In this document: one piece after another, positions 1 through 9,920 of the stretch
Position numbering within the stretch: the first letter of the stretch is position 1
Layout: each line of letters starts with the position of its first letter
Source: Oscillospiraceae bacterium
GTDB lineage: Bacteria; Bacillota; Clostridia; Oscillospirales; Ruminococcaceae
Reading direction: 5' to 3'
Length of the DNA stretch: 48,415 nucleotides
Assembly (NCBI GenBank): GCA_028720105.1
Contig: JAQYLI010000037.1
Coordinates: 1-48,415 of the forward strand
Made by a program: the position numbers and the translations under genes
The notes under the pieces: model-generated
Databases searched by the model: none
What the model was told of the DNA's origin: nothing
Seen by the model: only the letters and a program-made list of their open reading frames with translations

Positions 1-42
1 TTCGATTATGCTCATTTGTGACTTGTGCTTCTTGGAATGCAT
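1..42 (-). CDS. 5' end of an unidentified gene cut by the window edge
   Basis: Fourteen codons stay open from an ATG at 40-42 to the left edge. The start is supported by an AGAGGA ribosome binding site six bases upstream and by an extended -10 promoter at 76-81. The visible residues, MHSKKHKSQMSIIE, are basic and polar and do not identify a family. Only the gene start is claimed. Confidence 0.5.
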   Translation of the reverse strand, partial: MHSKKHKSQMSIIE

Positions 43-75
43 GATTTTTCCTCTTTTCCGTTTTTTCATACTTCC

Positions 76-104
76 ATTATAGCACCTTACCTGTGTTAAA
101 ATCT
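76..104 (-). promoter_or_regulatory. Extended -10 promoter of the edge gene
   Basis: TATAAT lies at 76-81 on the minus strand and is preceded by TGC, an extended -10 (TGnTATAAT). The hexamer 17 bases further upstream (AGATTT, 99-104) is a poor -35, as extended -10 promoters tolerate. Transcription would start near 69 and read the gene at 1-42. Confidence 0.55.
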
Positions 105-180
105 ACACAGCTGATTGCTGTTTCAAAGTGATACCCAGATAAATTTATTGTATTTCAAATAAGCCTTCCTGTTAACCTAA

Positions 181-222
181 AAAAATTATCCTCCTGCACT
201 CAAATGTCCTGTGCAGGAGGAT
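181..222 (-). terminator. Rho-independent terminator of the amidase gene
   Basis: A perfect 12-bp inverted repeat, ATCCTCCTGCAC at 188-199 with its complement at 211-222 and an 11-nt loop, is followed on the minus strand by a run of T residues. It lies 15 bases after the amidase stop codon. Confidence 0.85.
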
Positions 223-237
223 ATTTTCGCTTATGTA

Positions 238-960
238 TCAGCTTATAAATTCATTAAGTCCCGAAAATAAGGTGTATGCCACCTGCTGCTGATAAGCTTC
301 GTTTGTGAGCTTGGACGCTTCCTCGGGGTTTGAAAGAAATCCACATTCAGCCATTACAGCGGGATTATTGCAGAAATAGCACAGATACAGCTCCTTTCCG
401 CAAAGCTTTGTCTCACGCATATTTTCGGGCTGGAGATTTTGGACGAACTTATTTTGCAGGATAGAGGCAAAACGTTCGCTTTCGGGATTTGTGGCGGAAT
501 AAAACATCTGAGCGCCGCTGAATTTCGGGTCGGTGTATGTATTCTGATGAATGGACAGGCACACGGCTTCGGGGAATTTATTGAAAAGCTCAAGCCTGTT
601 TTCCATATCAGATACCTTCTGGTTACGCACTCCCGTAACGCCGCTGTCGTGAATTGATATGTCCCTGTCGCGCGTAACGGCGGTGTCATAGCCGTACAGT
701 CTGCACATATCCCGCACCGAAAGCATTATTTTCAGGTTAATGCCCTTTTCAGTTATGCCCTCTGCTGTGGAACAGCCGCCGTCCATTCCGCCGTGTCCGC
801 AGTCAAGCACGATAATCCTACCGCCCATATCCGCTTCTCCCGTATTAACATACACTGCGCTGTCGATCTTATCAACAGCATAATGTATCATAGCCGCCGA
901 AGCCAGAACTGCCAAAGCAGAAAAAACGGCAGTTCTGTATCTTGAAAATTCAAATCCCAT
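238..960 (-). CDS. cwlD: N-acetylmuramoyl-L-alanine amidase (Amidase_3, CwlD-like)
   Basis: This is a zinc-dependent peptidoglycan amidase of the Amidase_3 family, which cuts the bond between muramic acid and the stem peptide. The start VLDCGHGGMDGG supplies the first zinc histidine, a glutamate follows in the EKG segment, SIHQN gives the second histidine and VMAECGFLSN carries the catalytic glutamate. One hydrophobic N-terminal segment (about residues 10-30) would anchor the domain outside the membrane. The length of 240 residues fits CwlD, the amidase that makes muramic lactam in spore cortex, but vegetative paralogues look alike, so the symbol is tentative. A TTG at 972 is in frame; I prefer the ATG at 960 because GGAAAGGA sits 12 bases before it and touches the TTG. 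The gene is monocistronic, with a terminator directly downstream. Confidence 0.8.
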   Translation of the reverse strand: MGFEFSRYRTAVFSALAVLASAAMIHYAVDKIDSAVYVNTGEADMGGRIIVLDCGHGGMDGGCSTAEGITEKGINLKIMLSVRDMCRLYGYDTAVTRDRDISIHDSGVTGVRNQKVSDMENRLELFNKFPEAVCLSIHQNTYTDPKFSGAQMFYSATNPESERFASILQNKFVQNLQPENMRETKLCGKELYLCYFCNNPAVMAECGFLSNPEEASKLTNEAYQQQVAYTLFSGLNEFIS

Positions 961-1052
961 ATTACAAACCAATCCTTTCCGATAATCAGCCTTGTTCCGG
1001 AATTTTTCCGTAACTTCTTAATAATTATTATGACGGGATCGGTGAAATAATG

Positions 1053-1094
1053 CAAAAAATCCCTTTACAGCAGCTTTGACCGCTGTAAAGGGAT
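1053..1094 (-). terminator. Rho-independent terminator of gdhA
   Basis: A 13-bp perfect stem (ATCCCTTTACAGC at 1059-1071, complement at 1082-1094) with a 10-nt loop is followed on the minus strand by six T residues. It lies 36 bases past the gdhA stop codon. Confidence 0.9.
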
Positions 1095-1130
1095 CGATCA
1101 GTTTATTTTACAGAAAGCGTGGATCTGAAA

Positions 1131-2534
<1,404 letters not shown>

Positions 2535-2542
2535 CTAAAACT

Positions 2543-2571
2543 ATTATAACATTATTTTTTTCGTTTTGCAA
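2543..2571 (-). promoter_or_regulatory. Promoter of gdhA
   Basis: On the minus strand TTGCAA (2566-2571) is followed by 17 bases and TATAAT (2543-2548). Transcription would start near 2536 and leave a leader of about 60 nt before gdhA. Confidence 0.8.
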
Positions 2572-2625
2572 GATTAAAAATGCAATTTTGCAAAAAAAAT
2601 CTTTCATATTTTTTGAGCATTTTCA

Positions 2626-2659
2626 ACAAAAAATGCTGACAAAGCTTTAGCTTTGCATT
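2626..2659 (-). terminator. Terminator of the GH5-trmN6-rsmI operon
   Basis: On the minus strand AATGC-AAAGCT, a two-base loop, AGCTTT, a four-base bulge and GCATT form an imperfect hairpin (2632-2659) that runs into a T tract. It lies 15 bases after the rsmI stop codon. Confidence 0.7.
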
Positions 2660-2674
2660 TGTCCGCAAAAAAAA

Positions 2675-3499
2675 TTACATCAGAGCGGAATATATATCGT
2701 TCTTTTTTTTTCCCGTCACCGAGGCAGCCTCTTTGCACGCATCGGTAAGCTTTATTCCCTTTTCGGTAAGCTCCTTTGCAAGCTTTACTGCGTCCTCAAG
2801 GGTGTAATCTTTCTTCGAAATATCCTCCCCTGCGCCCTCTACCACAAGGACATATTCACCTCTGGGCGAATTTGTCTCATAGTAGCTTATAGCCTCGGAA
2901 AGGGTCGTCCGCATTACCTCCTCGTGAATTTTTGTAAGCTCTCTGCATATGGATATCCGCCTGTCTCCGAAGTATTTGAGCATATCCTCAAGAGTCGTTC
3001 TCAGCTTATGAGGAGCTTCGTAAAATATCAGGGTATGAGTGTCCGCCGCAACTGATTTAAGATGTGCAAATCTCTGCTTCTTTGTGACGGAAAGAAAGCC
3101 TTCAAATGCAAAACGTGATGCGGGTATGCCGCATACTGCCGCGGCAGTCGCCATTGCGGTAGGCCCCGGAACCGCTTCAACGGGAATGTCAAGGTCACGG
3201 CACATTTTCACCAGGTCCTCTCCCGGGTCGGAAATGCAGGGCATTCCTGCGTCTGTGACCACAGCGCAGCTTTCGCCGTTTTGGAGCCTTTCAATGATAT
3301 TTTCCGAAACGTGGGCTGCGGAATGCTCGTGATAGCTGAGCAGAGGCTTTTTTATCTCAAAATGATTGAGAAGCTTCACCGTAACTCTCGTATCCTCAGC
3401 GCAGATAAAATCCACCTCCGACAATATCCTGACCGCACGGTACGTTATATCCTCAAGGTTGCCGATAGGCGTACCCACAACATAAAGCTTTCCCGACAC
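2675..3499 (-). CDS. rsmI: 16S rRNA (cytidine-1402-2'-O)-methyltransferase RsmI
   Basis: RsmI methylates the ribose of C1402 in the decoding centre of 16S rRNA using S-adenosylmethionine. The protein begins with the signature GKLYVVGTPIGNLEDIT and continues with ICAEDTR, VTDAGMPCISDPGEDLV and VEAVPGPTA, all typical of this tetrapyrrole-methylase fold family; 274 residues is normal. The start is GTG at 3497-3499 with GGGGAG eight bases upstream. It begins three bases after the stop of the TrmN6-like gene, the usual Firmicutes pairing, so the two are translated from one mRNA. Confidence 0.95.
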   Translation of the reverse strand: MSGKLYVVGTPIGNLEDITYRAVRILSEVDFICAEDTRVTVKLLNHFEIKKPLLSYHEHSAAHVSENIIERLQNGESCAVVTDAGMPCISDPGEDLVKMCRDLDIPVEAVPGPTAMATAAAVCGIPASRFAFEGFLSVTKKQRFAHLKSVAADTHTLIFYEAPHKLRTTLEDMLKYFGDRRISICRELTKIHEEVMRTTLSEAISYYETNSPRGEYVLVVEGAGEDISKKDYTLEDAVKLAKELTEKGIKLTDACKEAASVTGKKKNDIYSALM

Positions 3500-3502
3500 A
3501 GC

Positions 3503-4243
3503 TTACTCCCCTTTCACCGATTTTTCCGAATAATGACCGTATATCGCCGCCAGCTCGGGACTTACGCCGCCCGTGCCGCTGATGTAAAGCTGGGGCATAA
3601 CCTTCATAAATGAGCCGCCGCCCTTTCGCCCCTCGATAAGAAAAAGCCAGGGGGCGCTGTCGGGTGACTTGGACACGAACCTGAGATTTTTCGGCTCGAT
3701 ACCGTTTGAACGCATTGCCACAATAACGTCCGCAAGACGTTCGGGGCGGTTGCATATGCAAAGCCTGCCGCCAAATTTAAGAAGTTTTTTTGCGGCGGCG
3801 CAGACATCGTTTATATTGCAGAGTATCTCGTGCCTTGCTATTTTGTGGGCGTCAAGCTCGCTTTCTATGCCCGCCTTGTATGCCTTGTAGGGCGGATTGC
3901 AGGTCACAAGGTCGCATATGTCAAGGGGGGCTTCACTTGTGAGAGCTTTAAGATCCATATGAAGTGGGTAGACCTCCTCAAGTGAGGAACGCTCCACCGT
4001 CACTTTAAACTGCTGTATCGCCTGCTCCTGGATATCTATGCCGTATACCTTTTTCGGCGCATATCTGAGCTTTTCGAGGACTGCGATTATGCCGCAGCCC
4101 GTGCCCAGGTCACAGACGATATCCTTATGTCTTGCTCTTGCAAAATCCGCAAGGAGAAATGCGTCCGTTCCGAAGGTATGCTCCTCGGTAACGCATATCT
4201 CACAGCCGTCTCCAAGCTTTTCAAATGTATCAAATCCGCTCAT
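3503..4243 (-). CDS. TrmN6-like adenine-N6 methyltransferase
   Basis: This is a class I SAM-dependent methyltransferase of the small-domain type (YfiC/TrmN6, YabB in Bacillus), whose characterised member makes m6A37 in tRNA-Val. The SAM-binding motif I is VCDLGTGCGIIAVL (about residues 43-56) and the catalytic N6-adenine motif is NPPY (about residue 116). At 246 residues it has family length. The ATG at 4243 has GGGAG eight bases upstream. It lies between the cellulase and rsmI, 22 and 3 bases apart. The target base is inferred from the family. Confidence 0.85.
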   Translation of the reverse strand: MSGFDTFEKLGDGCEICVTEEHTFGTDAFLLADFARARHKDIVCDLGTGCGIIAVLEKLRYAPKKVYGIDIQEQAIQQFKVTVERSSLEEVYPLHMDLKALTSEAPLDICDLVTCNPPYKAYKAGIESELDAHKIARHEILCNINDVCAAAKKLLKFGGRLCICNRPERLADVIVAMRSNGIEPKNLRFVSKSPDSAPWLFLIEGRKGGGSFMKVMPQLYISGTGGVSPELAAIYGHYSEKSVKGE

Positions 4244-4265
4244 AAATGAAGCTCCCGAAAATTTT

Positions 4266-6311
4266 TTATTTGCCCAAAGCCTTGCCGTTTGAGCCTAAAG
4301 GTATCTCGTGGTCGAGTCCTACGAATTTGCCGTCTTCCTGCCAGAGAACTTCCTTTACAAATTCGTATTTTTCATTGTCCCAGGTGGTGAAATCATCCTT
4401 TACAAGTCCTCCCGTATCTCCCGAGTTGGCGTTGAAGCACCAGAAGGTGTGGTTGATACGGTTCTCCTTGATAAGCTGTCTGAGATAGGTCATCCACTTG
4501 AGATTGGGCTGGGTCATAAATCCGCCCCATTCGCCGATAAGGAGAGGTGCGATATTCTCGTCCTGAATATAGAACCAGTTGTCATACCAAGCGTCCTTAT
4601 AAAGTGACTTATAAGTATAGTCCCCCTTGAACCACTCCTGCTGATATACGGCGGGACCGTAATCGTGGGGTGAGTAGACAAGCTTGTTCTGATATTTGCC
4701 AAGGTCGATGGGGTCATTCTTTACGCCACGAAGATTGCCGCCCCACCAGGTTGAATAATAATCGGAGGGATTTGTGGAGCCGAAATCGCCGTTGTTCTTA
4801 ATGTCTGTGGGATATATCTCAATGCCCTCGACCATTACGAGGACGTTGGGATTTTTGCCGAGGACTGCCTTTGCAGCCTTTTCTGCCACGTATTTCCAGT
4901 TGTCGCTGTCCTTGCTGTCGTCCCACTTTGCTCTGGGGCTTTCGTTCGCCTTGCCGTGGGGCTCGTTTTTGAGGTCGTATGCGATGATGGTATCGTCATT
5001 TTTATAACGCTCTGCCATCCAGGAAAGTGCGGCGAGGTAATCCTTCTCGGTCACATTGCCCTCATACCACATATTTTTCATATGCCCCATTGCGTCGGTC
5101 TTTGCGCTGTGGATATCTATCATTATCTTTATGCCGTTTGCTCTGCACTGACCTATGATATAATCGAATATCTCAAGGCTGTTCATTCCCACAAGATAGG
5201 AATTTGTTGCCTGATTGAAATTTGCGGTGGGGTAATTGCCGTCAGCCCAGTTATTGATAAGCTCTGCAGAAATGGGCACTCTCAGAAGATTGAAGCCGTG
5301 GTCGGCAATGGACTTGAGTGATGTATTAAGGTCGCACGCCCACAATCCATCAAAGGTATTTGTGCCTGTATTATAGCCGAACCAGTTTACACCTGTGAGC
5401 CACACTTCCCTGCCGCTGCTGTCAACTATTTTATTGCCTTTTACCGAAAGCCAGTCGTCGGTTGTAGGTGCGGGAACGTCCTTTGCCTGCACAGGTGCGC
5501 CCGGAGGAGTGCCATTTGAATTTGAACCGCTTCCGCCCGATGATGAAGCTGCAAAGGCGCCCATTGAGCAGACAAGCTCAGACTTATCCGTATCAATATC
5601 CCCGGGATTTTTGAGTATCATTCCGAAGGTTCCCTCCCCGCCCGAAGTGATGGTCTTGTTATGCTCAACAGGGGTGACGGTCATCTTGCCATCTTTAAGC
5701 TCAATGCCGCAGTTCCAGGACTGCTCAACGCTTGCCGATTTTCCCACATAGATAGTGGCAGTCCAACCGTCAACGCTTGCTGAGGACTTGTTTTTTACGG
5801 TGCCGTCAAGCTGGGAATAATCAGCCGTTCCGTCATTCCAGCCGTTGGGGACGGATATTACAAGTTCCACGTCTTCAGAAGCTTTTTCTTCCGAGGAAGG
5901 CTTGGTTTCATTTTTTGTGCTTTGTTTCGTAACAGCAGGAGATGTTTCCGCAGAAGGCTTTGCGGTGGTATTTACAGTCGTTGTCTCGGCAGGCTTGTCC
6001 GTTTCCTTATGTTCTTCCGAAGCCTGTGTTTCTTCTGTCTCGGCAATTTGTACCGAACTTGCGGTAACGGTTGCGGCTCCTCCGCCTCCGTAGGGGTCGT
6101 AATCGTCGGCAAAGGGATCGTAATCCTCGCCAAAGAAATCTTCATTTTCGGCGGTCTCGGCGCTTGTTTCGGAGCTTTCCGAATTTTGTGAAAAAATGCC
6201 CGGAGACGATTCCGTAATATCGGGAACGGGCTCGGCTTTTTCACCGCAGGCGGTCATTGACAAACACATAATAAGAACTGCCGATATACTTTTTATACTG
6301 ATTTTTTTCAT
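4266..6311 (-). CDS. Lipid-anchored GH5 endoglucanase with N-terminal CBM2-like module
   Basis: This is a surface-anchored beta-glucanase, most likely an endo-1,4-glucanase. A lipoprotein signal peptide ends in SMTAC with the lipidated cysteine at residue 22. Residues 23-145 are a low-complexity linker rich in Ser, Thr, Glu and Asp. Residues 147-250 resemble a CBM2-type carbohydrate-binding module with spaced Trp and Tyr. A second Ser/Gly/Pro linker leads to the GH5 barrel at about 284-665. The acid/base Glu450 sits in DLKNEPHG and the nucleophile Glu594 in LIGEWGG. No dockerin is present, so it is not cellulosomal. The ATG has GGGGGA seven bases upstream. Its promoter also serves trmN6 and rsmI. 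The exact substrate (cellulose, xyloglucan, mixed-linkage glucan) cannot be read from the sequence. Confidence 0.92.
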   Translation of the reverse strand: MKKISIKSISAVLIMCLSMTACGEKAEPVPDITESSPGIFSQNSESSETSAETAENEDFFGEDYDPFADDYDPYGGGGAATVTASSVQIAETEETQASEEHKETDKPAETTTVNTTAKPSAETSPAVTKQSTKNETKPSSEEKASEDVELVISVPNGWNDGTADYSQLDGTVKNKSSASVDGWTATIYVGKSASVEQSWNCGIELKDGKMTVTPVEHNKTITSGGEGTFGMILKNPGDIDTDKSELVCSMGAFAASSSGGSGSNSNGTPPGAPVQAKDVPAPTTDDWLSVKGNKIVDSSGREVWLTGVNWFGYNTGTNTFDGLWACDLNTSLKSIADHGFNLLRVPISAELINNWADGNYPTANFNQATNSYLVGMNSLEIFDYIIGQCRANGIKIMIDIHSAKTDAMGHMKNMWYEGNVTEKDYLAALSWMAERYKNDDTIIAYDLKNEPHGKANESPRAKWDDSKDSDNWKYVAEKAAKAVLGKNPNVLVMVEGIEIYPTDIKNNGDFGSTNPSDYYSTWWGGNLRGVKNDPIDLGKYQNKLVYSPHDYGPAVYQQEWFKGDYTYKSLYKDAWYDNWFYIQDENIAPLLIGEWGGFMTQPNLKWMTYLRQLIKENRINHTFWCFNANSGDTGGLVKDDFTTWDNEKYEFVKEVLWQEDGKFVGLDHEIPLGSNGKALGK

Positions 6312-6352
6312 ACTGACGTCCCCCTGTATGACAAAATTTTTTGCTTAAAAAT

Positions 6353-6381
6353 ATTATATCACTTTTTCAAATTTACGTCAA
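6353..6381 (-). promoter_or_regulatory. Promoter of the GH5 operon
   Basis: On the minus strand TTGACG (6376-6381), a 17-base spacer and TATAAT (6353-6358) precede the gene by about 40 bases. A 14-bp palindrome lies immediately upstream. Together with the rightward promoters at 6501 and 6611 this accounts for the gene-free stretch 6312-6695. Confidence 0.85.
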
Positions 6382-6394
6382 CTGTTTATTGATA

Positions 6395-6408
6395 TGCCGA
6401 AGTCGGCA
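6395..6408. promoter_or_regulatory. 14-bp palindrome upstream of the GH5 promoter
   Basis: TGCCGA-AG-TCGGCA is an inverted repeat with 6-bp arms, 13 bp upstream of the GH5 -35 box. The size and the TG...CA ends resemble LacI/GalR-family operators, though those usually have CG at the centre. Its position would suit an activator or a weak repressor site. The regulator is unknown. Confidence 0.35.
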
Positions 6409-6500
6409 AAAATATATGTGCTGTTTTAATAAACTTCGATATGGAGTTTTGTTTATTTCTACAAAATCTGATAAAATTGAAATTTTCGTTCTTTTAGGCA

Positions 6501-6529
6501 TTGACAAATTGGCACAGATGTGCTATAAT
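6501..6529 (+). promoter_or_regulatory. Distal promoter P1 of the metY operon
   Basis: TTGACA (6501-6506), 17 bases and TATAAT (6524-6529) with TGC before the -10 make a full consensus extended promoter. The spacer contains GCAC-AGAT-GTGC, a small inverted repeat. Transcription from here gives a leader of about 160 nt; I see no SAM riboswitch or T-box signature in it. Confidence 0.85.
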
Positions 6530-6610
6530 GTGCATATCAGCTCATAAGTTTTGAATGATAATCTTTTAACCGATTGACCCGGATTTTCATAAATTATGTT
6601 ACTAAAAAAA

Positions 6611-6639
6611 TTGACTTAAATGCAAAACTATGATATAAT
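6611..6639 (+). promoter_or_regulatory. Proximal promoter P2 of the metY operon
   Basis: TTGACT (6611-6616), 17 bases and TATAAT (6634-6639) lie 56 bases before the metY start codon, downstream of P1. Confidence 0.85.
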
Positions 6640-6695
6640 TATAAAATACGCCGGACATTCGGCACTTTCATAAATTCCGAACGGAGGTCTTTGAC

Positions 6696-7982
6696 TTGAA
6701 AGAAATCAAAAACACTGCAAAAATTGAAACCAAATGCCTGCACTCGGGCTACACTCCCAAAAACGGCGAGCCTCGCGTTATGCCCATCGTTCAGAGCACT
6801 ACATACGTTTACGACTCCACTAACTCGGTTGCGGACGTATTTGACGATCCCACGCTGAGCCTTATCTACTCTCGTTTTGAAAACCCTACCACAGACTGCG
6901 TTGAAAAGAAGATTGCCGCTCTTGAAGGCGGTGCTGCGGCTATGTGCACTTCAAGCGGTCAGGCTGCTTCTCTTCTTTCTATCATCAACATCTGCGAGGC
7001 TGGAGACAGCTTTATTGCTTCATCCTCTATTTACGGCGGAACCGTTAATCTTTTCGGATTTACTCTGAAAAGAATGGGCATCGAGTGCATATGGGTGGAC
7101 GTTAATGCTACGCCTGAGGAGCTTGACGCTGCTTTCAAGCCTAACACAAAGGCTGTTTTCGGTGAGACTATCGCCAACCCCGCGCTTACGGTTTTCGATA
7201 TAGAAATGTGGGCAGACGCTGCTCACAGGCACAATGTTCCCCTTATTGTTGACAACACATTTGCTACGCCTTATTTATGCAGACCTATCGAATGGGGTGC
7301 TGATATCGTTGTTCACTCCACTTCCAAGTATATGGACGGTCACGCTGTTCAGGTGGGCGGAGTTATTGTTGACAGCGGCAAATTCAACTGGGATAACGGC
7401 AAGTTCCCCTGCCTCTCCGAACCTGACGAGAGCTATCACGGAACTGTTTACACCAAGCAGTACCCTGCCGCTCCATACATTACCAAGGCGAGAATGCAGC
7501 TTATGAGAGACTTCGGCTGCTATCCTGCAGCTCACTCCTCTTTCCTTTTAAATCTCGGTCTTGAGACACTTGCTGTACGTATGCCCGTATATTGCAGCAA
7601 CGCTCTCAAAGCGGCGGAATTCATCGCATCTTCCGACAAGGTTGAAGCTGTTTATTATCCAGGACTTAAAACGGATAAATATCATAGCCTTGCCGAAAAA
7701 TATCTTCCCCTGGGAACAAGCGGCGTAATCTCATTCTCCATCAAGGGCGGACGTGACGCTGCTGTTAGATTTATGGATTCTCTTGAGCTTGCCTCAAATG
7801 AAGTTCACGTGGCGGATATACGCACCTGTGTGCTTCACCCCGCTTCTGCAACTCACCGTCAGCTTTCAGATGAGCAGCTTGTGGCGGCAGGAATTGACGG
7901 AGGTCTTATCCGTCTTTCCGTTGGACTTGAAAACATTGACGATATCCTTGCCGATCTGAAACAGGCTTTCGATAAAATGTAA
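6696..7982 (+). CDS. metY: O-acetylhomoserine sulfhydrylase (MetY-type, PLP-dependent)
   Basis: This Cys/Met metabolism PLP enzyme most likely makes homocysteine from O-acetylhomoserine and sulfide. The PLP lysine is Lys211 in [47 protein letters not shown] and [10 protein letters not shown] match the 425-430 residue OAH sulfhydrylase branch rather than the shorter (about 380 aa) cystathionine synthases and lyases. The start codon is TTG at 6696, with GGAGG eight bases upstream. It leads an operon with cysK 19 bases downstream, consistent with direct sulfhydrylation and cysteine supply. Methionine gamma-lyase activity is a less likely alternative. Confidence 0.88.
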   Translation: MKEIKNTAKIETKCLHSGYTPKNGEPRVMPIVQSTTYVYDSTNSVADVFDDPTLSLIYSRFENPTTDCVEKKIAALEGGAAAMCTSSGQAASLLSIINICEAGDSFIASSSIYGGTVNLFGFTLKRMGIECIWVDVNATPEELDAAFKPNTKAVFGETIANPALTVFDIEMWADAAHRHNVPLIVDNTFATPYLCRPIEWGADIVVHSTSKYMDGHAVQVGGVIVDSGKFNWDNGKFPCLSEPDESYHGTVYTKQYPAAPYITKARMQLMRDFGCYPAAHSSFLLNLGLETLAVRMPVYCSNALKAAEFIASSDKVEAVYYPGLKTDKYHSLAEKYLPLGTSGVISFSIKGGRDAAVRFMDSLELASNEVHVADIRTCVLHPASATHRQLSDEQLVAAGIDGGLIRLSVGLENIDDILADLKQAFDKM

Positions 7983-8001
7983 TAAGAGGTACACCTGCTT
8001 A

Positions 8002-9009
8002 ATGAATACAGATAAATTCAGCGGTATCGAGGGGCTTATCGGAAAGACTCCTCTGCTTGAGATACGTTACACTTACAAAGGCCGTCCGGGCAGGATCTTT
8101 GCCAAGGCGGAATATCTGAATATGACAGGCAGTATCAAGGACAGAGTTGCATTTCATATTCTGAAAAAAGCTTATGAGAATGACGCTATTTCCCCTACTG
8201 ATGTGATATGCGAAGCCACAAGCGGCAATACGGGCATAGCTTTTTCGGCTATCGGAAGCTATCTCGGTCACAAGGTCATTATTTATATGCCAGACTGGAT
8301 GAGCGCCGAGCGCATAAATCTTATGAAAAGCTTCGGAGCGGAGGTCAGGCTCGTTTCAAGGGAGCAAGGCGGTTTTTTAGGCTCTATCGCTCTTACGGAA
8401 GAACTTGCAAAACAGGGAAATGTTTTTCTCCCCTGCCAGTTCTCAAACGAGGACAACACCGAGGCTCATATGCTTTACACGGGAGAGGAGATATCCCGTC
8501 AGCTTGCTGCTCTCGGACTTAAAGCAGACGGCGTTGTTGCAGGTGTGGGAACGGGCGGCACTGTTATGGGTATCGGCAAGAGGCTAAAAAAAGACAATCC
8601 CGAATGTAAGATTTATCCTCTTGAACCTCTTAACTCACCTACCCTTTCAACAGGATATAAAGTTGGCAAGCACCGTATTCAAGGCATTTCCGACGAGTTT
8701 ATACCGCCTATTCTGAAGCTTGAGGAGACAGATACTGTCATTTCCGTTGACGATATCGACTCCATAATTATGGCTCAGACCCTTTCGAGACGGTTTGGCA
8801 TCGGCGTCGGCATATCCTCGGGCGCAAATATGCTGGGCTGTATCCTTGCCCGTGAAAAGCTCGGCGCGGACAGCACCGTTGTCACCGTTTTTGCGGACGA
8901 TAACAAAAAATATCTCTCTACGGATTATTCCGAAGAGCACGCTGTTAAGGATAATTATCTGACCAGAGATATTCTGCTTACCGATGTTATCGCGCACAAA
9001 TATGAATAA
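8002..9009 (+). CDS. cysK: Cysteine synthase-like PLP enzyme
   Basis: A beta-family PLP enzyme that in its standard role combines O-acetylserine with sulfide to give cysteine. The Schiff-base lysine is Lys46 in TGSIKDRV, the cofactor-phosphate loop is GVGTGGT and the substrate loop is [18 protein letters not shown] follows near the end. At 335 residues it is slightly longer than CysK (about 310). The N-terminal segment [11 protein letters not shown] is canonical. It follows metY by 19 bases and overlaps the next gene by 8 bases. A cystathionine beta-synthase role cannot be excluded, since the two subfamilies are close. Confidence 0.88.
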   Translation: MNTDKFSGIEGLIGKTPLLEIRYTYKGRPGRIFAKAEYLNMTGSIKDRVAFHILKKAYENDAISPTDVICEATSGNTGIAFSAIGSYLGHKVIIYMPDWMSAERINLMKSFGAEVRLVSREQGGFLGSIALTEELAKQGNVFLPCQFSNEDNTEAHMLYTGEEISRQLAALGLKADGVVAGVGTGGTVMGIGKRLKKDNPECKIYPLEPLNSPTLSTGYKVGKHRIQGISDEFIPPILKLEETDTVISVDDIDSIIMAQTLSRRFGIGVGISSGANMLGCILAREKLGADSTVVTVFADDNKKYLSTDYSEEHAVKDNYLTRDILLTDVIAHKYE

Positions 9010-9901
9010 CATTCTAAAATGCTGCACTCTCTGCCCGAGAGAATGCAGGGCGGACAGGGAAACCTCGGCGGGTATCTGCGGCGGCGGGGTTCTCCCACGT
9101 GCTGCAAAGGCGTATCTTCATATGTGGGAAGAGCCTTGCATTTCGGGCACAAGAGGTTCGGGAACGGTTTTCTTTTCGGGGTGCAGCTTAAAATGCTGTT
9201 TCTGTCAGAATTATAAGATATCCGCTGAGAATTTTGGCAAAGAAATTACCGCTCACAGGCTTGCGGAAATTTTCCTTGAGCTTCAGGACAAGGGCGCTCA
9301 TAACATCAATCTCGTAAGCCCCACCCACTATGTGCCGCAGATTATTTCTGCACTTGACATATGCGGTCACTACCTTAATATCCCCGTTGCCTACAACAGC
9401 GGCGGGTATGAAAAAACGGAAACGCTGGAAATGCTCAGAGGGTATGTGAATATTTTTATGCCGGACATAAAATATTTCAGCCCCAAGCTTTCCGAGAAAT
9501 ATTCCTCTGCGCCCGATTATTTTGAATATGCTTCAAAAGCTGTCTCGAAGATGATAGAGCTTGTGGGAAAGCCCGTTATTGATGAAAACGGCATAATGAA
9601 AAAGGGCGTTATCATAAGGCATATGGTCCTGCCCTCTCACCGAAGGGATTCAGAAGCCGTTCTCAGAGAAATTGACAGGCTTTTTGACAAGGATAGATTT
9701 CTTCTGAGCCTTATGAGTCAGTACACACCTTTTTACAGAAGCTATGAGCATAAGGAAATAAACCGCAGGATATCTACATATGAATACAACAAGGTGGCAG
9801 AGCTTGCCGCTGAACTTGGTTTCAAGGGATATATGCAGGAACTTTCCTCCGCTAAAGAGGAATATACTCCCGATTTTGATCTTATCGGGATAGATAAGTA
9901 A
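9002..9901 (+). CDS. PflX-like radical SAM protein (COG1313 type)
   Basis: This cytosolic radical SAM protein belongs to the poorly characterised group related to pyruvate-formate-lyase activases. The [4Fe-4S] motif CX3CX2C is seen in [13 protein letters not shown]. An extra N-terminal cysteine set ([12 protein letters not shown], later AGICGGG) is typical of this group and may hold another cluster. The substrate is unknown. An in-frame ATG also exists at 8984; I chose 9002, which gives an 8-bp overlap with cysK and matches the family N-terminus. Neither start has a clear ribosome binding site, pointing to translational coupling. It sits in the metY-cysK-tex transcript. Confidence 0.85.
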   Translation: MNNILKCCTLCPRECRADRETSAGICGGGVLPRAAKAYLHMWEEPCISGTRGSGTVFFSGCSLKCCFCQNYKISAENFGKEITAHRLAEIFLELQDKGAHNINLVSPTHYVPQIISALDICGHYLNIPVAYNSGGYEKTETLEMLRGYVNIFMPDIKYFSPKLSEKYSSAPDYFEYASKAVSKMIELVGKPVIDENGIMKKGVIIRHMVLPSHRRDSEAVLREIDRLFDKDRFLLSLMSQYTPFYRSYEHKEINRRISTYEYNKVAELAAELGFKGYMQELSSAKEEYTPDFDLIGIDK

Positions 9902-9920
9902 AGTTGAAAGGAAAAATCAA

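Noticed and set aside
6341-6547. 68-codon plus-strand frame between the GH5 and metY genes
   Set aside because: It covers the GH5 promoter and metY P1 and lacks a ribosome binding site.
6540-6695. SAM riboswitch or T-box in the metY leader
   Set aside because: No kink-turn or conserved SAM-I core and no T-box sequence (TGGNACCGCG type) can be seen; only short weak hairpins occur.
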